From Euglena gracilis (lineage: Eukaryota > Euglenida > Euglenophyceae > Euglenales), in NCBI GenBank assembly GCA_039621445.1, contig CP154956.1, positions 43,486,437-43,550,436 of the forward strand: 64,000 nucleotides of DNA. Direction: 5' to 3'. The position numbers were made by a program, and so were the translations under genes. The notes beneath the pieces were generated by a model. That model had not been told where the DNA came from and made no database searches. It worked only from the letters and a program-made list of their open reading frames with translations. Shown here piece by piece: positions 32,330 to 43,165 of this stretch. How positions within the stretch are numbered: position 1 is the stretch's first letter; each line of letters begins with the position of its first letter.

Positions 32330-32836
32330 TTATTACGCAGTGCAATGATCAGTGGTTCAAAGCGTTATGCAAGAGTTGGGAATCAGCCCACCGTGGATGC
32401 CATCAGTGAGGAGACCACGGCTCGATTCCGCCGTTGGTGGGGACCTGGGAGTTCCGAGTCGGAGGATGCTTTTTCGCAACCATGGGGATCAAAGGTTCTG
32501 TGGTTGAATCCTCCTTTTGAGTTCTTCAACCAAGTGTTGGACAAAGTTGAAAAAGGTCATGCACATGCTGTTTTGGTGATGCCTGAGCGGGAGGACAAGG
32601 TATTATTTCGTGCGAGCACGGGAAATGGCGGTGCAATCGGTGCATTATCCCTTGATCCGGCGCATTTGAGTTGCGGAGCAAACCACTGCGATATACCCGG
32701 TGGCCTGTGTGGTTCATATTCCTTTGTGGTGACCTGGGGCGATCCCCCGTTTATGGGGGTTTCGTGGAGGGAGAGGTCACCCCACCTATGTCGACGCCGG
32801 ATCCGGCGCTGTTTCGTGTCGGTGGGGGGATCGTGA
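32330..32836 (+). pseudogene. Dam-like methyltransferase domain, degenerate
   Basis: RFRRWWGPGSSESEDAFSQP followed by KVLWLNPPFEFFNQVLDKVE (NPPF at 32507-32518) and HAVLVMPERED is the Dam-like domain pattern known from DIRS-type elements (R.W.PGS...DAF...W...NPPF). Here it lies in a Ty3-like element after the cytosine-MTase-like domain. The frame runs on through a proline/arginine-rich tail to 32836. Catalytic competence is unknown. Confidence 0.65.
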
Positions 32837-32969
32837 GAAAAAGGGCAAGGTAAAAGTGAAAAAGTGAACCGGAATCGGGAAAATGAAATGTAATGCCTTG
32901 GAAATGGAGTGCCCGACCGACTGGGCTTCCTTCTTCCCTGTACCCCACCTACGGTCACCACCCAACCCC

Positions 32970-35430
32970 AGGGTTTTTTAATAAAAAGAGCCTCCGGATG
33001 GCTCAGGGCCGGAGCTCCGGCTTTTCGCCCTCTGTGAGTGGCTGGGTTGGTATACCGGCGTAGGATTCAAAACTTTGAAGTTGAATCTGGGTTTTTCCTT
33101 CTTTAATCCAAAGAAAATCACCCCTTTTTGAAGTATGGACTTGATGCAGAAGGCAAAGCACACACAAGGCAACCTGCAGACCTTGGTTGAACAACTGTAC
33201 TTGCAGTGGGTGAGAGGAACATACAAACAATGACTTTGGAACGGAATGCCTTGCTCCTTCATTCTTTTCATCTGTATGTCCGGAACTGCAACATATATTG
33301 CTCACCATCCAATTGACTTCTGGAGCTTCCTATCCACTGGGTGAGTCCTATCGCGGGGGGAATGTTAAGAAACCGGCTGTCGGCGGGCCGACAGCGGACA
33401 CCCCCTCCCTTGCGATGTTAGTCAGAACAATTTTTGCCCCCCCCCCTTGAATGAGGAAAATTCATTTTTTTAAGGTTGTGCCGTTTTGGCATCCGGGGGG
33501 GGATTTTTTTTGAAGGGCTGTGGTGACCACCCCCCCCCCAGCAACTTGATAGAGCTTTTAGGGGCACCTTAAAAATCAGGTGATGAGGGGGCCAGCCCCC
33601 CCCCACCACCGGTGGAAGGGACAAAGAAACGTCCCAAAAAAATGTGGGGGAATTATTGTACTTTGTTGAGTCCGAACGTGTGTATGCAAAAGCACTATGG
33701 AACGTCTAAAAGAATCGAAAACAAAAAAATCTTCTGCCACACTTCCTCCCAGGCCTGTGCCTCACACTGCCTTAATTAAAACGTCCCTTTGGCAACGTTC
33801 AAGAATATTTCCCCTGGTGAGGAAGGAAAGAATCCAAACAAAATAACAACTGAACATTCGTCGACTTTCTTTTGAATCAGGGACTTGGATCACAGTGCCC
33901 GGCGTAATTCTTTGATTGGGTAAAAAGAAGGAAGAGCGAAGCATTCCTTTCCAGTGAAGAGAAAATGGATGGTGGAGGACAGAGCGAGAACAAAGGCAGC
34001 GAAGGTTGGGCTAAACGGTGGAATGGTGTATAATGTGCTGGTAAGGTGGGGTGTGTGGTGTGGGATCACGTATTGTTTGCTCCAAAGGAAAAACTAACCG
34101 ACAATATGTCTGGAAGTTTGTCTTTCGGGAAAGGGCATATCTTTGGCCCACCTAAAACTTTCAGAAAATGGCCCACACACCTGGGCCTGAACTGAGGAGG
34201 GTCCCCTCCCCCCCGAGTTCGAATGTTCCATGAAAATTACAGTTCTCAAAATCCAAACCGAATCGAAAAAATGAGTCTGCAAAATCCGAACTCAGCTGTC
34301 TCCTTTGGGGAAAAAAGTCAAAGTTCCCAGGTTTTTCCAACTCCTTGAACAAAAATCCTCCAGCAAAAAAAAAACGTAAAAATCAAAAATCCAAGACCAA
34401 CCCACAAATCCAGGGCCTGCAAATGACCTCAACAAAATTCCAGTCCAGATTCCAACCTGCCACATGAAACAAACAAAGTCCAACCGAGAGCAACATACAA
34501 CCCAACATCCAGCAACATATCGTTGCATAGGGGCCAGGCCATTCCGGCCCAACCCTGGGCCCAACCGATTCACTGGAACCGGAATCCCAACAAATCCAGT
34601 TTGCCAATTAAGATTCACTGTCCCCCCCCCCCCAGTCACACGGGGCAATGCGGGTCAAACGACTTGGCAAGCTCAAAAATACCGAAAATTCAAATCCAAT
34701 TTTTTTCGGCCAAGGTCTGCCCCCACCCGCTTGCCGAGGGTAGGAGGGCCCAACCTGGCTTCAGCCTCCAAACAAAAAAAAATCACAAACCTGGGCCGTG
34801 ATGTCCAAACCGACTGAAATTAAACTTATTTTCACCATCAAAGGATGACGGGCTTCGCACTGCCCCCCCCCCCGCAAAAGGGCTGGAGGGCAGAACCTCA
34901 ATTAATTCAAGGGCTTCACATTTACAAACCGATTGCAAAACAAAAATCAGCTGCACCAAAGCCGAATCAGTCACACGACAAGGTTTCGCTGAGCCCCCCC
35001 CCCCCCCACAGCGGACAGGGTGGCAGGGGTCCAGAAACTCAGGGTTCAAACGAGCCAAAAATCTGCCAGGATCCAAAACTCAGAGAAAATTGAACGCTAA
35101 ATCCTGAGGCTCGGTACTCCAAAGAAAGTAATCCAGTTGTCATAGCAATTACTTCGGTGCACTCAGACAAACGGACCCCCCTACAGATGATGAGAGCACC
35201 CATTTACAACTTTATTCCTCCAAAATTCTTCACTGGAGAAAAAATAAGCTTATTCTTGCACACAGACTATTTTGGCAGCCCTCCCCCCCTCCTACGGCGT
35301 GGCCACACCGCGTGGGGAGAGTTCAGTCTCTCCAAGAGCAGAAAAATGAATCCTGGGCTTCAGCCCTGAATCAAAACCAATTCTCATCCCAGGCTTCGAC
35401 ACACCAAGGCTCAGCATTAAACCTCCAAGG
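32970..35430. other. 2.4-kb segment replacing the RT core; no gene recognised
   Basis: Lies between the Dam-like domain and the RT-RNase H connection, where protease-RT sequence would be expected from the relative or RT palm at least. No YxDD box or RT motif is found on either strand. It contains G/C-run repeat sequence (33420-33620), a hairpin CGGCTGTCGGCGGGCCGACAG near 33372, and lengthy frames at 34292-34648 and 34783-35076 (minus) without recognisable motifs. Probably a nested insertion or rearrangement. Confidence 0.5.
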
Positions 35431-35435
35431 GGTGA

Positions 35436-36110
35436 AAAGGGTGGATACGTGGATCACTACGCGGAATTTGCAGCCCCCCTCACGAAAAAGCTCAAAGTCG
35501 GACGGGTGGTAGGAAAAAAGGGGTCACGGGTTCGGATCGAGTGGGCACCCTCACACATCCAGGCATTTGAAAATTTGAAACGGAATTTGGCAAAGGAGCT
35601 CGAACTCTAACAACTTGACCGGGTATAAACCTTTTGTCATGCGGTGTGATGCCAGCGATTTCGGCATTGGTGCGGTCTTGGAACCGGTGCACCTCGAGGA
35701 AGATCGCACCTCTCGCATTGACATCGGCAACACCCGTTCGGTGCCTGTGAGTTTCTTTTGACGCAAGTCGACGGGAATTCAAATGAACTGCACTCCGCGC
35801 GAAAAAGAAACGTACGCGATCGTGGCTGCCCTACGAAAATGGGCAGGCCACATCAGTTTTCAACCCGTGATTGTGGTCACAGATCATCGGTCACTCCAAA
35901 ATTGGGCCACGGAGCACGTAGACACACCTTTCGGGCAGAGGGGCCGGAGGGCGCGTTGACATGATGCCCTGTCCCAATTTGACTAGGAAATTCTGTATGC
36001 TGGGACCCACAAATGTGGTGGCCAAAGCGCTGTTCCGGTATGCACCCAGCCAAATCAGCACGGAAGGATATGAGACTTCATTGAAGGGACGGGAGGAGGT
36101 GAAAAAAAAA
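35436..36110 (+). pseudogene. RT connection and RNase H remnant
   Basis: YVDHYAEFAAPLTKKLKV and GRVVGKKGSRVRIEW align with YIHMYAQIAAPLQDKLKV and DVGKKGSKKRVEF of the element at 62.6-64 kb. RNase H follows with FVMRCDASDFGIGAVLE (catalytic Asp), MNCTPREKETYAIVAALRKW and IVVTDHRSLQNW. A TGA after VPVSFF (35759-35761) and stops near 35612 and 35628 break it. It is recognisable but inactive. Sequence after 36110 is non-coding as far as I can see. Confidence 0.75.
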
Positions 36111-36764
36111 TGAATACAAGATTTGCGCGAACGCTCCTTGGTTGGGTTGGTCCGACGGGGAGAGGGGGGCAGTCCCGGCTGTTTGGTCGTGAGTGCTCCT
36201 TCTAACTATCAAACTGTTCTCCTCCACAAAAGCACATGGATTGCCACGAGCAACTGCTGGGAGGCAAGCTGGGACGCAACTAGTGGGCCAGTGTAAAGGT
36301 CGAAGAGCGTGCTGTGTTTTTCAAGATGAATTCATCAAGTAAGGTGTCTAGGTCAAGGGAATACAAATCTTCCTTATACACATTGCACAAAGCAAAATGG
36401 TTCAAACTAGCATAAGTTTTTTTTTTACCGTGGCTGGAAAATTTTTTCAGAAGTCTCGCCCCCCCCCGAGAAAAATTTGTTTCTACACCAATGCTTGCAC
36501 ACGAAATGGCATTGTGACACCGAAGGAGAAGGATTGGGAATGCAAGCATTTTTTTGCGTGTAGGTGATTCATAATTTCTTAAAAAAAACATGTGCTTCGA
36601 CTTTGACGTTCCCCCATGCACCAAATTAACTAGAACAGAAATTTGCACACTACAACATTCAAAACGTGGTATTTTTTCAAGATGTGTTCTGTCCCGAACT
36701 TTCTTCCGCTTCGCTTCATTTCATGGACTGGTCCTTTTCCTCTTTTGGTATTCCGAAGTGTATT

Positions 36765-36837
36765 GTGCACATAGTATAATTGGTGCAGCATGCAGTTCGG
36801 AACTGTGAGGTCGCGGGTTCAAACCCCGCCGTGTGCC
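36765..36837 (+). tRNA. tRNA-like sequence, apparent anticodon CGG (Pro); probably pseudogene or SINE head
   Basis: Exactly 73 nt in standard numbering. A box TAGTATAATTGG at positions 8-19 and B box GGTTCAAACCCC are good. The T arm GCGGG/CCCGC pairs perfectly, the variable loop is AGGTC, and the anticodon stem TGCAG/CTGTG closes a TTCGGAA loop with CGG at positions 34-36. The acceptor stem relies on wobbles with one mismatch, and the D stem pairs only two of four. This suggests a decayed tRNA gene or a tRNA-derived SINE promoter. It is not inside an obvious transcription unit. Confidence 0.45.
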
Positions 36838-36931
36838 AAGTTTTTGTCATTGGAAAATCTTTTTTGTAAAGAGCACCCAGAATTAGGACTTACCCAGTTC
36901 GCGACAAGAACTATATAAAAAAAATTTCCAC

Positions 36932-37112
36932 CGCGGCCAGCCAAACCTCCTCCTCCTCTTTCCGATCCTCAACCCAGAATCCAGCCAGACCTCCTCCTCC
37001 TCTAAATCCTCCAGCCAGCCGTGGCTGGCCATGGCTGGCCAGACCTCCTCCTTTTTTTTGCCAGCCAGCCAGCCGCGGCTAGCCGCAGCTAGCCAGATAC
37101 CCCAGCTCCTTC
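36932..37112 (+). repeat. CCAGCCAGACCTCCTCCTCC dispersed repeat, copy 1
   Basis: A ~180-bp unit starting CGGCCAGCCAAACCTCC and ending GCTAGCCAGATACCCCAGCT. It is nearly identical to 55650-55830 and related to 46015-46137. The interior has a GCCAGCCAGCCGCGGCTAGC palindromic stretch and three CAGACCTCCTCC blocks. No coding potential. All three copies sit at edges of retroelements. Confidence 0.85.
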
Positions 37113-37540
37113 GGAGGAGGGGTGGTAATTGTCATCAGATAAAGAAGCTGTGACCCCAGTTATTTGCGCAATCTTCATAGTGATTGCTCCGTTGATGCGC
37201 TCGTGTTTGTGCAAATGAATTTACGCCCACTGGGCTATCTGACCCATTAGACAGGCAACGGAGATCCGTGTGGTTTTCATTTTTTTTGGTTTGTTTGGCT
37301 CATGATCCATCCAATGAATTAGAGTCCGAGCTCTGGTTTGGGGATGCTGTTTTCAAGCACCAATTTGGGAAGGTGTACAACACTACTCAAGGGTGGGGAC
37401 ACTTTGAATTTTTTTGTGGCGGTTCATCGAGATTAATCGAGGGAAAGGCACAGTTAATCGAAAATTGGTTAATCGCTTGTTGACCCCCAGTTAACCATGG
37501 TTAATCGCTTGACCCCAAAAATAACCGTTAATTGCCCAAC
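37113..37540. other. No gene; TTAATCG-rich tail
   Basis: Unique-looking DNA, ending with five TTAATCG/GTTAATCGC words between 37435 and 37510 that lead into the ~80-bp repeat array. No gene seen. Confidence 0.45.
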
Positions 37541-37544
37541 CCTG

Positions 37545-37850
37545 TTCGAAGGGCACAAAATAACAAAATCACTTGTGTTACCATATCGTCTGGGGGGCAA
37601 ATCCTTTCGTGGGCCCCAAAATAACACAATCCCTTGGGTTACCAAACCGTTTTGCGGGGCAAATTACTTTTTGTTGTTGAATTTCTCGAGGGCCCCATAA
37701 TAAACAAAATCCCTAGTGTTACCAAACCGTTTTGGGGGGCAAATCCCTTTTTTTGTTGCTCAAATGTTCGAGGGCCCCAAAGTAACAAAATACCCTTGCG
37801 TTACCAAACCGTTTGGGGGGCAAATCCATTTTTGTTGCTCTACTACAAAA
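37545..37850 (+). repeat. ~80-bp tandem repeat array, left part
   Basis: Four tandem copies of a unit containing GTTCGAGGGCCCCAAAATAA, CCCTTGTGTTACCAAACCGT and TTTGGGGGGCAAATCC. The array stops mid-unit at 37850 and resumes at 38790, flanking an inverted-repeat insertion. Confidence 0.85.
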
Positions 37851-38790
37851 AAAGAGGTGTCGGATGTTCCAAACGCCGGTTCCGTCCTTCGGACGGAACC
37901 GGCGTTTGGAACGCCGGGCTTTGGACAGAACCGGCGTCCGACACCTCTTGTTTAAGCCGGCGTTTTAGAGACGCCGGGCTCAGGACAGAACCGGCGTCCC
38001 CAACCTTCGGCCAAAGGACACTCCCAAGACCAATCTCCTACCACTGATCTTCAATGTCACACTACTTTGCACTTCACCAAATTGCGGCGATCGCGAGGGT
38101 ATTTCTGGCTGTGTCAATCGTCTAGGTATAAAATCACCCCTCGATCGAAAGCTCTTTTCATCAGACGACTGGCGATCACCACCAAATTCAGCCACGTCGC
38201 CTGGAGCTCTTATTTTCTGTCAGTGGGGAATCCTAATTTCACAACTCTGGTGCCCCCAAAGGCCCTCAGGTCGTTGATTCGAAGAGGAAAAACGTTTCTG
38301 TAAGGTTTGTAGAGCATCTTAATTCAAAAATCACTGAAAATTGCGACAAATTTCGACTCAGATTCTGGCCGATCCGACGATCGCGAGCGTATCTCGAGCT
38401 GCGTGCAACGTTAGGGTACCAAGTTACCCCTCGATCGAAAGCTCTTTTCAACAGACGACCAGCGGTGCTCATCAGATCTTTCCACGCTGCACGGTACTCT
38501 ATTTCGAAATCTGGGCCAATTTTCACCAAAGTTGAAAGTTGGATATCCACCATAGTGGTCCCTAGATGGCAAAATTCATTGTCCTTGGTGGTTGAAACAC
38601 TCATACCAGCACCTCAGGGCCACTTTTGGGCACTTTTGGTGACATTTTTAGGAATGAAAATCGGACGCCGGGCTTTGGACAAAGCCGGCGTTCCTAACGC
38701 CGGGCTTTAGGACAGAACCGGCGTCCGGAAAGCTCGTGGGGGGGGACGCTGGTTCTGTCCTGAGCCCGGCGTCTCAAACGCCGGCTTAAC
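37851..38790. mobile_element. Inverted-repeat insertion splitting the ~80-bp array
   Basis: The left end has a nested hairpin (AAGAGGTGTCGG at 37853 and its complement near 37940). Next, GTTTAAGCCGGCGTTTTAGA through GGACAGAACCGGCGTCC (37950-38005) recurs as its reverse complement at 38735-38793. The interior contains two imperfect ~85-bp copies of a unit with ACCCCTCGATCGAAAGCTCT (38135 and 38427). No transposase is seen. The disrupted array on both sides shows it is a discrete insertion. Confidence 0.7.
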
Positions 38791-39148
38791 TGTTCGAGGG
38801 CCCCCAAATAACAAAATCCCTTGTGTTACCAAACCGTTTTGGCGGGCAAATCCTCTTTTTTTTGCTGAACTGTTCAAGGGCCCCAAAATAACAAAATCCC
38901 TTGTATTACCAAACCGTTTTGGGGGGCAAATACCTTTTTTTTTGCACAACTATTCGAGAGCCCCCAAAAAGCAAAAAACCCTGTGTTACCAAACCGTTTT
39001 GGGGGGCAAGTCCATTTTTGTTGCTCAACTGTTCGAGGGCCCCAAAACAACAAAATCCCTTGTGTTACCAAACCGTTTTGGGGGGCAAATCCATTTCTGT
39101 TGCTTAATTGCTCGAGGGCTCCAAAATAACACAATCCCTTGGGAGTGA
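38790..39148 (+). repeat. ~80-bp tandem repeat array, right part
   Basis: About four and a half further copies of the unit at 37545-37850, ending at 39148 in a G-run-rich stretch (39150-39210). Confidence 0.85.
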
Positions 39149-39415
39149 GTCGGGTGGCGGGGGGGTGGGGGGGTTGCGCGGGGGAGGGGGTTGCGGGGGG
39201 GGGGGGGCGACCGATTTTTCCGGGTCAAAATTACCAAATTGTTTAGGGGACAAATCCCTTTTTGTCGCCCCTTGGAAGGGGGGGTCGCGGTAATGGGGTG
39301 GGGGGGTCGACCATGGTAGCCCCTTGGAAGGGGGGGGTCGCGGTTAAAGGCCCGGGCCTAAATCTCGAGGTCATTTATTTCGGTTGGACGACAAACCTCG
39401 GGGGAATTACCACCA

Positions 39416-39580
39416 CCCCCCATATTGTCCCCTCCCCATATTGTCCCTCGGCCCGGGCGACGAGGGGTTTTTTTGGCTTGGTCAATGAAATTTCCTTTGG
39501 TACCCCCATATTGTCCCCCCCCATATTGTCCCGTCGGGCCTCCTGGGGAGAGGTCGGTGGGACAATATGGGGGGGGGGGG
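39416..39580. repeat. CCCCATATTGTCCC repeats with an inverted copy
   Basis: Four direct copies of CCCCATATTGTCCC and one reverse-complement copy (GGGACAATATGGGG near 39560). The last direct and the inverted copy can pair into a ~15-bp stem with a ~26-base loop. It lies in C/G-run DNA; no gene seen between 39150 and 40500. Confidence 0.7.
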
Positions 39581-40509
39581 TAAATCCAGTTAAATTCCTC
39601 GATTGTCGGGTGCTTTGGGAGAGAACGGTGGTGGGGCGAACCGTATCCACCGACCAGTGGCACAGCCTACTGGATTTGAGTATTCAGGGGGAGAGGGAGG
39701 CTACGTACAGATGGGTGAACCCCATGGTCATAGTCCATAGTCCATGGGTGAATGGGTCAACCCAAGACTGGGCAAATTTCACGATTTTTTTATTTTTTCA
39801 GAAATTTTCAAAATTTTCAAAAATTTCAATACTCTCACTGAAAAACTAGGAGAATCCTACTAGGAAATACCCAAGCGGCCGTTCCTTCTGAGCGCTCATT
39901 TCAGGTCCTCAAGGAGACGGAGTTTCAACTCAATTGTTGCCACAAATGTTTGTTGCAATTATTGTTCACTAGGATGATATGCAGAAGGCATTTGGAGGAT
40001 TAGAAGAGTGGCAGTGGAGTTCAACTTCATAAACAGTTCGACCTTGTGTTATCTGACGTTCTGGGATAGCCATTGGCTACATCGCTTTGAACATTGTGGA
40101 CAGCCTGCTGCAGATGCGAAAGACAGTGGATGAGATATTGGTGAAGACTTTGTGTTGGATTTGTATTGCCAAGCTCCCCATGACAAAGGTTCGCCAAACA
40201 ATTCTGTCTGTGAATTTTCATTTTTCTCTGCTTCAGATCTCACAGTTGTTGAAGTATGTGCTTGGGTAATGAGATCATTGGAAGCACATGATGATGAGCC
40301 ATTGGAAGCATTAATAATCTGGACCTGAGCATGTCCCTGCAAAACTCAAAACTGCTCCATTTTGTTTTTATTGCAAGCCGAGACAATGCGTGTATTTTCT
40401 GATTCTGCTGTGATTGCCGTTTTGTTTGTCTGTCCAAAATAGTGATCTGGTGGTAATTGTAATTCTGGTGGTAATTGGTGGTAAGTGGTAATTCTGATTT
40501 GTTGTTTTG

Positions 40510-40975
40510 GTAGGTGCTGGCCAGTTTTGGGCCACAGATGGTGGTGGCCAGTTTTTGGCCACAGGTGCTTGCCAGTTTTTGGCCACAAAGCGCTGGCCAG
40601 TTTTGGGCCACATGTGCTGGCCAGTTTTTGGCCACGGGTGCTTGCCACTTTTGGGCCACAAAGTGCTGGCCGGTTTTGGGCCACAGGTGGTGGCCGGTTT
40701 TTGGCCACGGGTGCTGGCCAGTTTTGGGCCACAGGTGCTGGCCAGTTTTTGGCCACGGGTGCTTGCCAGTTTTGGGCCACAGGTGGTGGACAGTTTTGGG
40801 CCACGGGTGCTTGCCAGTTTTGGGCCACATGTGCTGGCCAGTTTTTGGCCACGGGTGCTGGCCAGTTTTGGGCCACAGGTGCTGGCCAGTTTTTTGGCCA
40901 CAGGTGTTGGTCAACAGGTGTTGGTCAGTTTTTGGCCACAGGTGGTGGCCGTTTTTGGCCACGAGTGCTGGTAAA
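40510..40975 (+). repeat. Minisatellite (GGCCAGTTTTGGGCCAC unit)
   Basis: About 17 copies of a ~24-27 bp unit, TGCTGGCCAGTTTTTGGCCACGGG, with variants. Frames open on all strands across it are repeat artefacts. Confidence 0.9.
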
Positions 40976-41461
40976 GTAAAAGATAGACTCGTCCCATACA
41001 CGAGAGATGAACGCAACTCTTCCTTGCTTTCAATAGGGACAACGAAGGAAATACGTCTTCCATACTAAGGACGAGTGAAATTTTTGAAAAAATGCGTGAA
41101 ATTTTCAACGGCCGGCCATAAATTTCACAATGGAAAATTTTCACGAGCGAATTGAATGCCCAGTCTTGGGTCAACCACATAGTCATAGGGGATATACAGA
41201 GGCAGGGGTGGCTGTAGTGGCCGAGGTTCCGAGGCGAAGCAGTGATGTTGTGTAGGTTCGGGGTCGTGAGGGCAGGGATGGTGCCGGGCCTGGCCATAGT
41301 GGGTGCCGTTTCCTCAATTTGGTCGATCCGGCTCCAGCGCGCCCAACTTGTGTTACTGTGTTGGGCATTGGCCGCCTACTGTGCCTCCAGCGTGCGGCCG
41401 GCAGTCTTGCCGACCTCCTGCTGGGTCTTGCCCACATCCTGCAGTGCGTGTGAGCGAGTGA

Positions 41462-41462
<1 letters not shown>

Positions 41463-41558
<96 letters not shown>

Positions 41559-41827
41559 GGTGTTGGTGTGTGTGGGTGTGTGGTGTTGTGGGTGTGTGGG
41601 GGTGGGCGTGTGTGTGTGTGTGTGTGTGTGTTGTGTGTGTGTGTTTTGTGTGTGTGTTGTGTGTGTGTGGTGTGTGTGTGTGTGTTGTGTGTGTGTGTGG
41701 TGTGTGTGTGTGTGGTGTGTGTGTGGGTTGTGTGTGTGTGTGGTGTGTGTGTGTGTGTGTGTGTGTTGTGTTTGTTTGTGTGTGGTGTGTGTGTGTGTGT
41801 GTGTGTTTGTGTGTGGGTGTGTGTGTG

Positions 41828-41896
<69 letters not shown>

Positions 41897-42420
41897 TTTG
41901 TGTGTGTGTGTGGTGTGTGTGTGTGTGTGTGTTGTGTGTGTGTGTGTGGTGTGTGTGTGTGATGTGTGTGTGTGTGTGTGATGTGTGTGTGTGTGTGTGT
42001 GTGGTGTGTGTGTGTGTTGTGTGTGTGTGTTTGGTGTGTGTGTGTGTGTGTGTTGTGTGTGTGTGTGTTGTGTGTGTGTGTGTTGTGTGTGTGTGTGTTG
42101 TGTGTGTGTGTTGTGTGTTTGTGTGTGTGTTGTGTGTGTGTGTGTGTGTGTGTGCGTGTGTGTGTTTTTGTTGTGTGTGTGTGTGTGCGTGTTGGGTTTG
42201 TGTGTTTTGTTGTGTGTGTGTGTGTTTTGTGTGTTTGTGTGTGTGTGTGTGTGTGTGTTTTTGTGTTGTTTTTGTGTGTTGTGTGGTTGTTTTTTTTGTG
42301 TGTGTGTTTTGTACTGTTGTGTGCTGTGTGTGTGTGTGTGTTTTTTTGTGTTCTTTGTTTTTTTTGGTTTTTGTGTTTTTTTGATTTTATGTTTTTTGGT
42401 TACCTTTTTGTGTGTGTGGT
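41463..42420 (+). repeat. Very long (TG)n microsatellite
   Basis: About 960 bp of TG dinucleotides with regular TGTT, TGGT and TTT interruptions and growing T content toward the right end. Long CVCVCV-type frames are artefacts. It lies ~740 bp beyond the 3' end of the minus-strand non-LTR coding region. Confidence 0.95.
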
Positions 42421-43165
42421 ATCTTTTTAGTTTTTTTTCGTCCGCCGTGGGCGCGATTTCTTCTTTTTTCTTTTTTTATTTTCGCGATGTCAAGCAGTGC
42501 GGTGCCGAGCGTCACATATCGGGCATTGGAAAGAGAAGTGCGCGGCCTAGGAGGATCACTCCGAGCCGAAGTCCTGTGCGGGTGAGAGTAATGCACATAC
42601 CAAGTTCACAAGGTGGGAGGGGGGAGGGTCGAGGGTGAAGTAGAAGGGCGGTGAGGGGCACAGTACGGATGGGAGATAGCGAGTGTGAGAGGAAAGTGTA
42701 CAGTGGCAGGGAAGGTTCAATGGAACGGCCATGGGGACTGTTGGGTGTTGAGGTTGTGGCAGCGACAAGTTTAGGTTTAGGGGAGTTGGCGCAGGGAAGG
42801 CTCTGTTTTCAGTGCGGTAAGGGTTTGGACGTCTTTGTAGACTTGGTCCATTCGTTGCCAGGTGTGATTTGCTTTTTTTTTGGTTTAATTAGTCTTGTGG
42901 TTGGTTATGTGTACGGTTGGTGTGTCATGGAGTCTTCGACCCTGTGGTCAAATTGCTTACTCCGTTTCATATGGGCAATGGGTGGTGGGATCCACCGTTC
43001 CAGATGGCTCCACCACTGTTCCTCAAGCCAATTGACGGCCACTTCTCTTGCCAATGTGGGACACAGGTTGCTGATGGTTGGGTACCGTTGTTTACTTTTT
43101 TGACAAGTTGTGAATGGTTTAAGGACAATTGTTTGTTCTGGGTCTAGGGGTCGTAGTGGTCTTCT
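42421..43165. other. No confident gene; possible 3' untranslated region of the non-LTR element
   Basis: Because the neighbouring non-LTR element reads leftward, this stretch could be its 3' UTR, with the (TG)n array beyond it. On the plus strand 42917-43147 reads openly with segments such as NGWWDPPFQMAPPLFLKPID but shows no recognised family. Confidence 0.35.

Larger units (their letters stand above)
27000..36120 (+). mobile_element. Degenerate Ty3-like retroelement with two methyltransferase-like domains
   Basis: Fragments appear in the order Gag (27935-30700), aspartic protease (30945-31335), cytosine-MTase-like (31440-31990), Dam-like (32330-32836), ~2.4 kb of unrelated DNA, then the RT-RNase H connection and RNase H (35436-36110). 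Each fragment aligns by eye with its counterpart in the element at 56380-64000. The many frame changes and stops show this copy is old. The RT palm with its DD box is absent. LTR boundaries are not resolved. Confidence 0.75.

Noticed and set aside
40346-41016. Open frames with WPKTGQH/FGHRCW repeats on both strands
   Set aside because: Products of the GGCCAGTTTT minisatellite read in several frames.
41462-42430. Long CVCVCV-type open frames
   Set aside because: They arise from the TG dinucleotide repeat, which is stop-free in every phase; no protein features.
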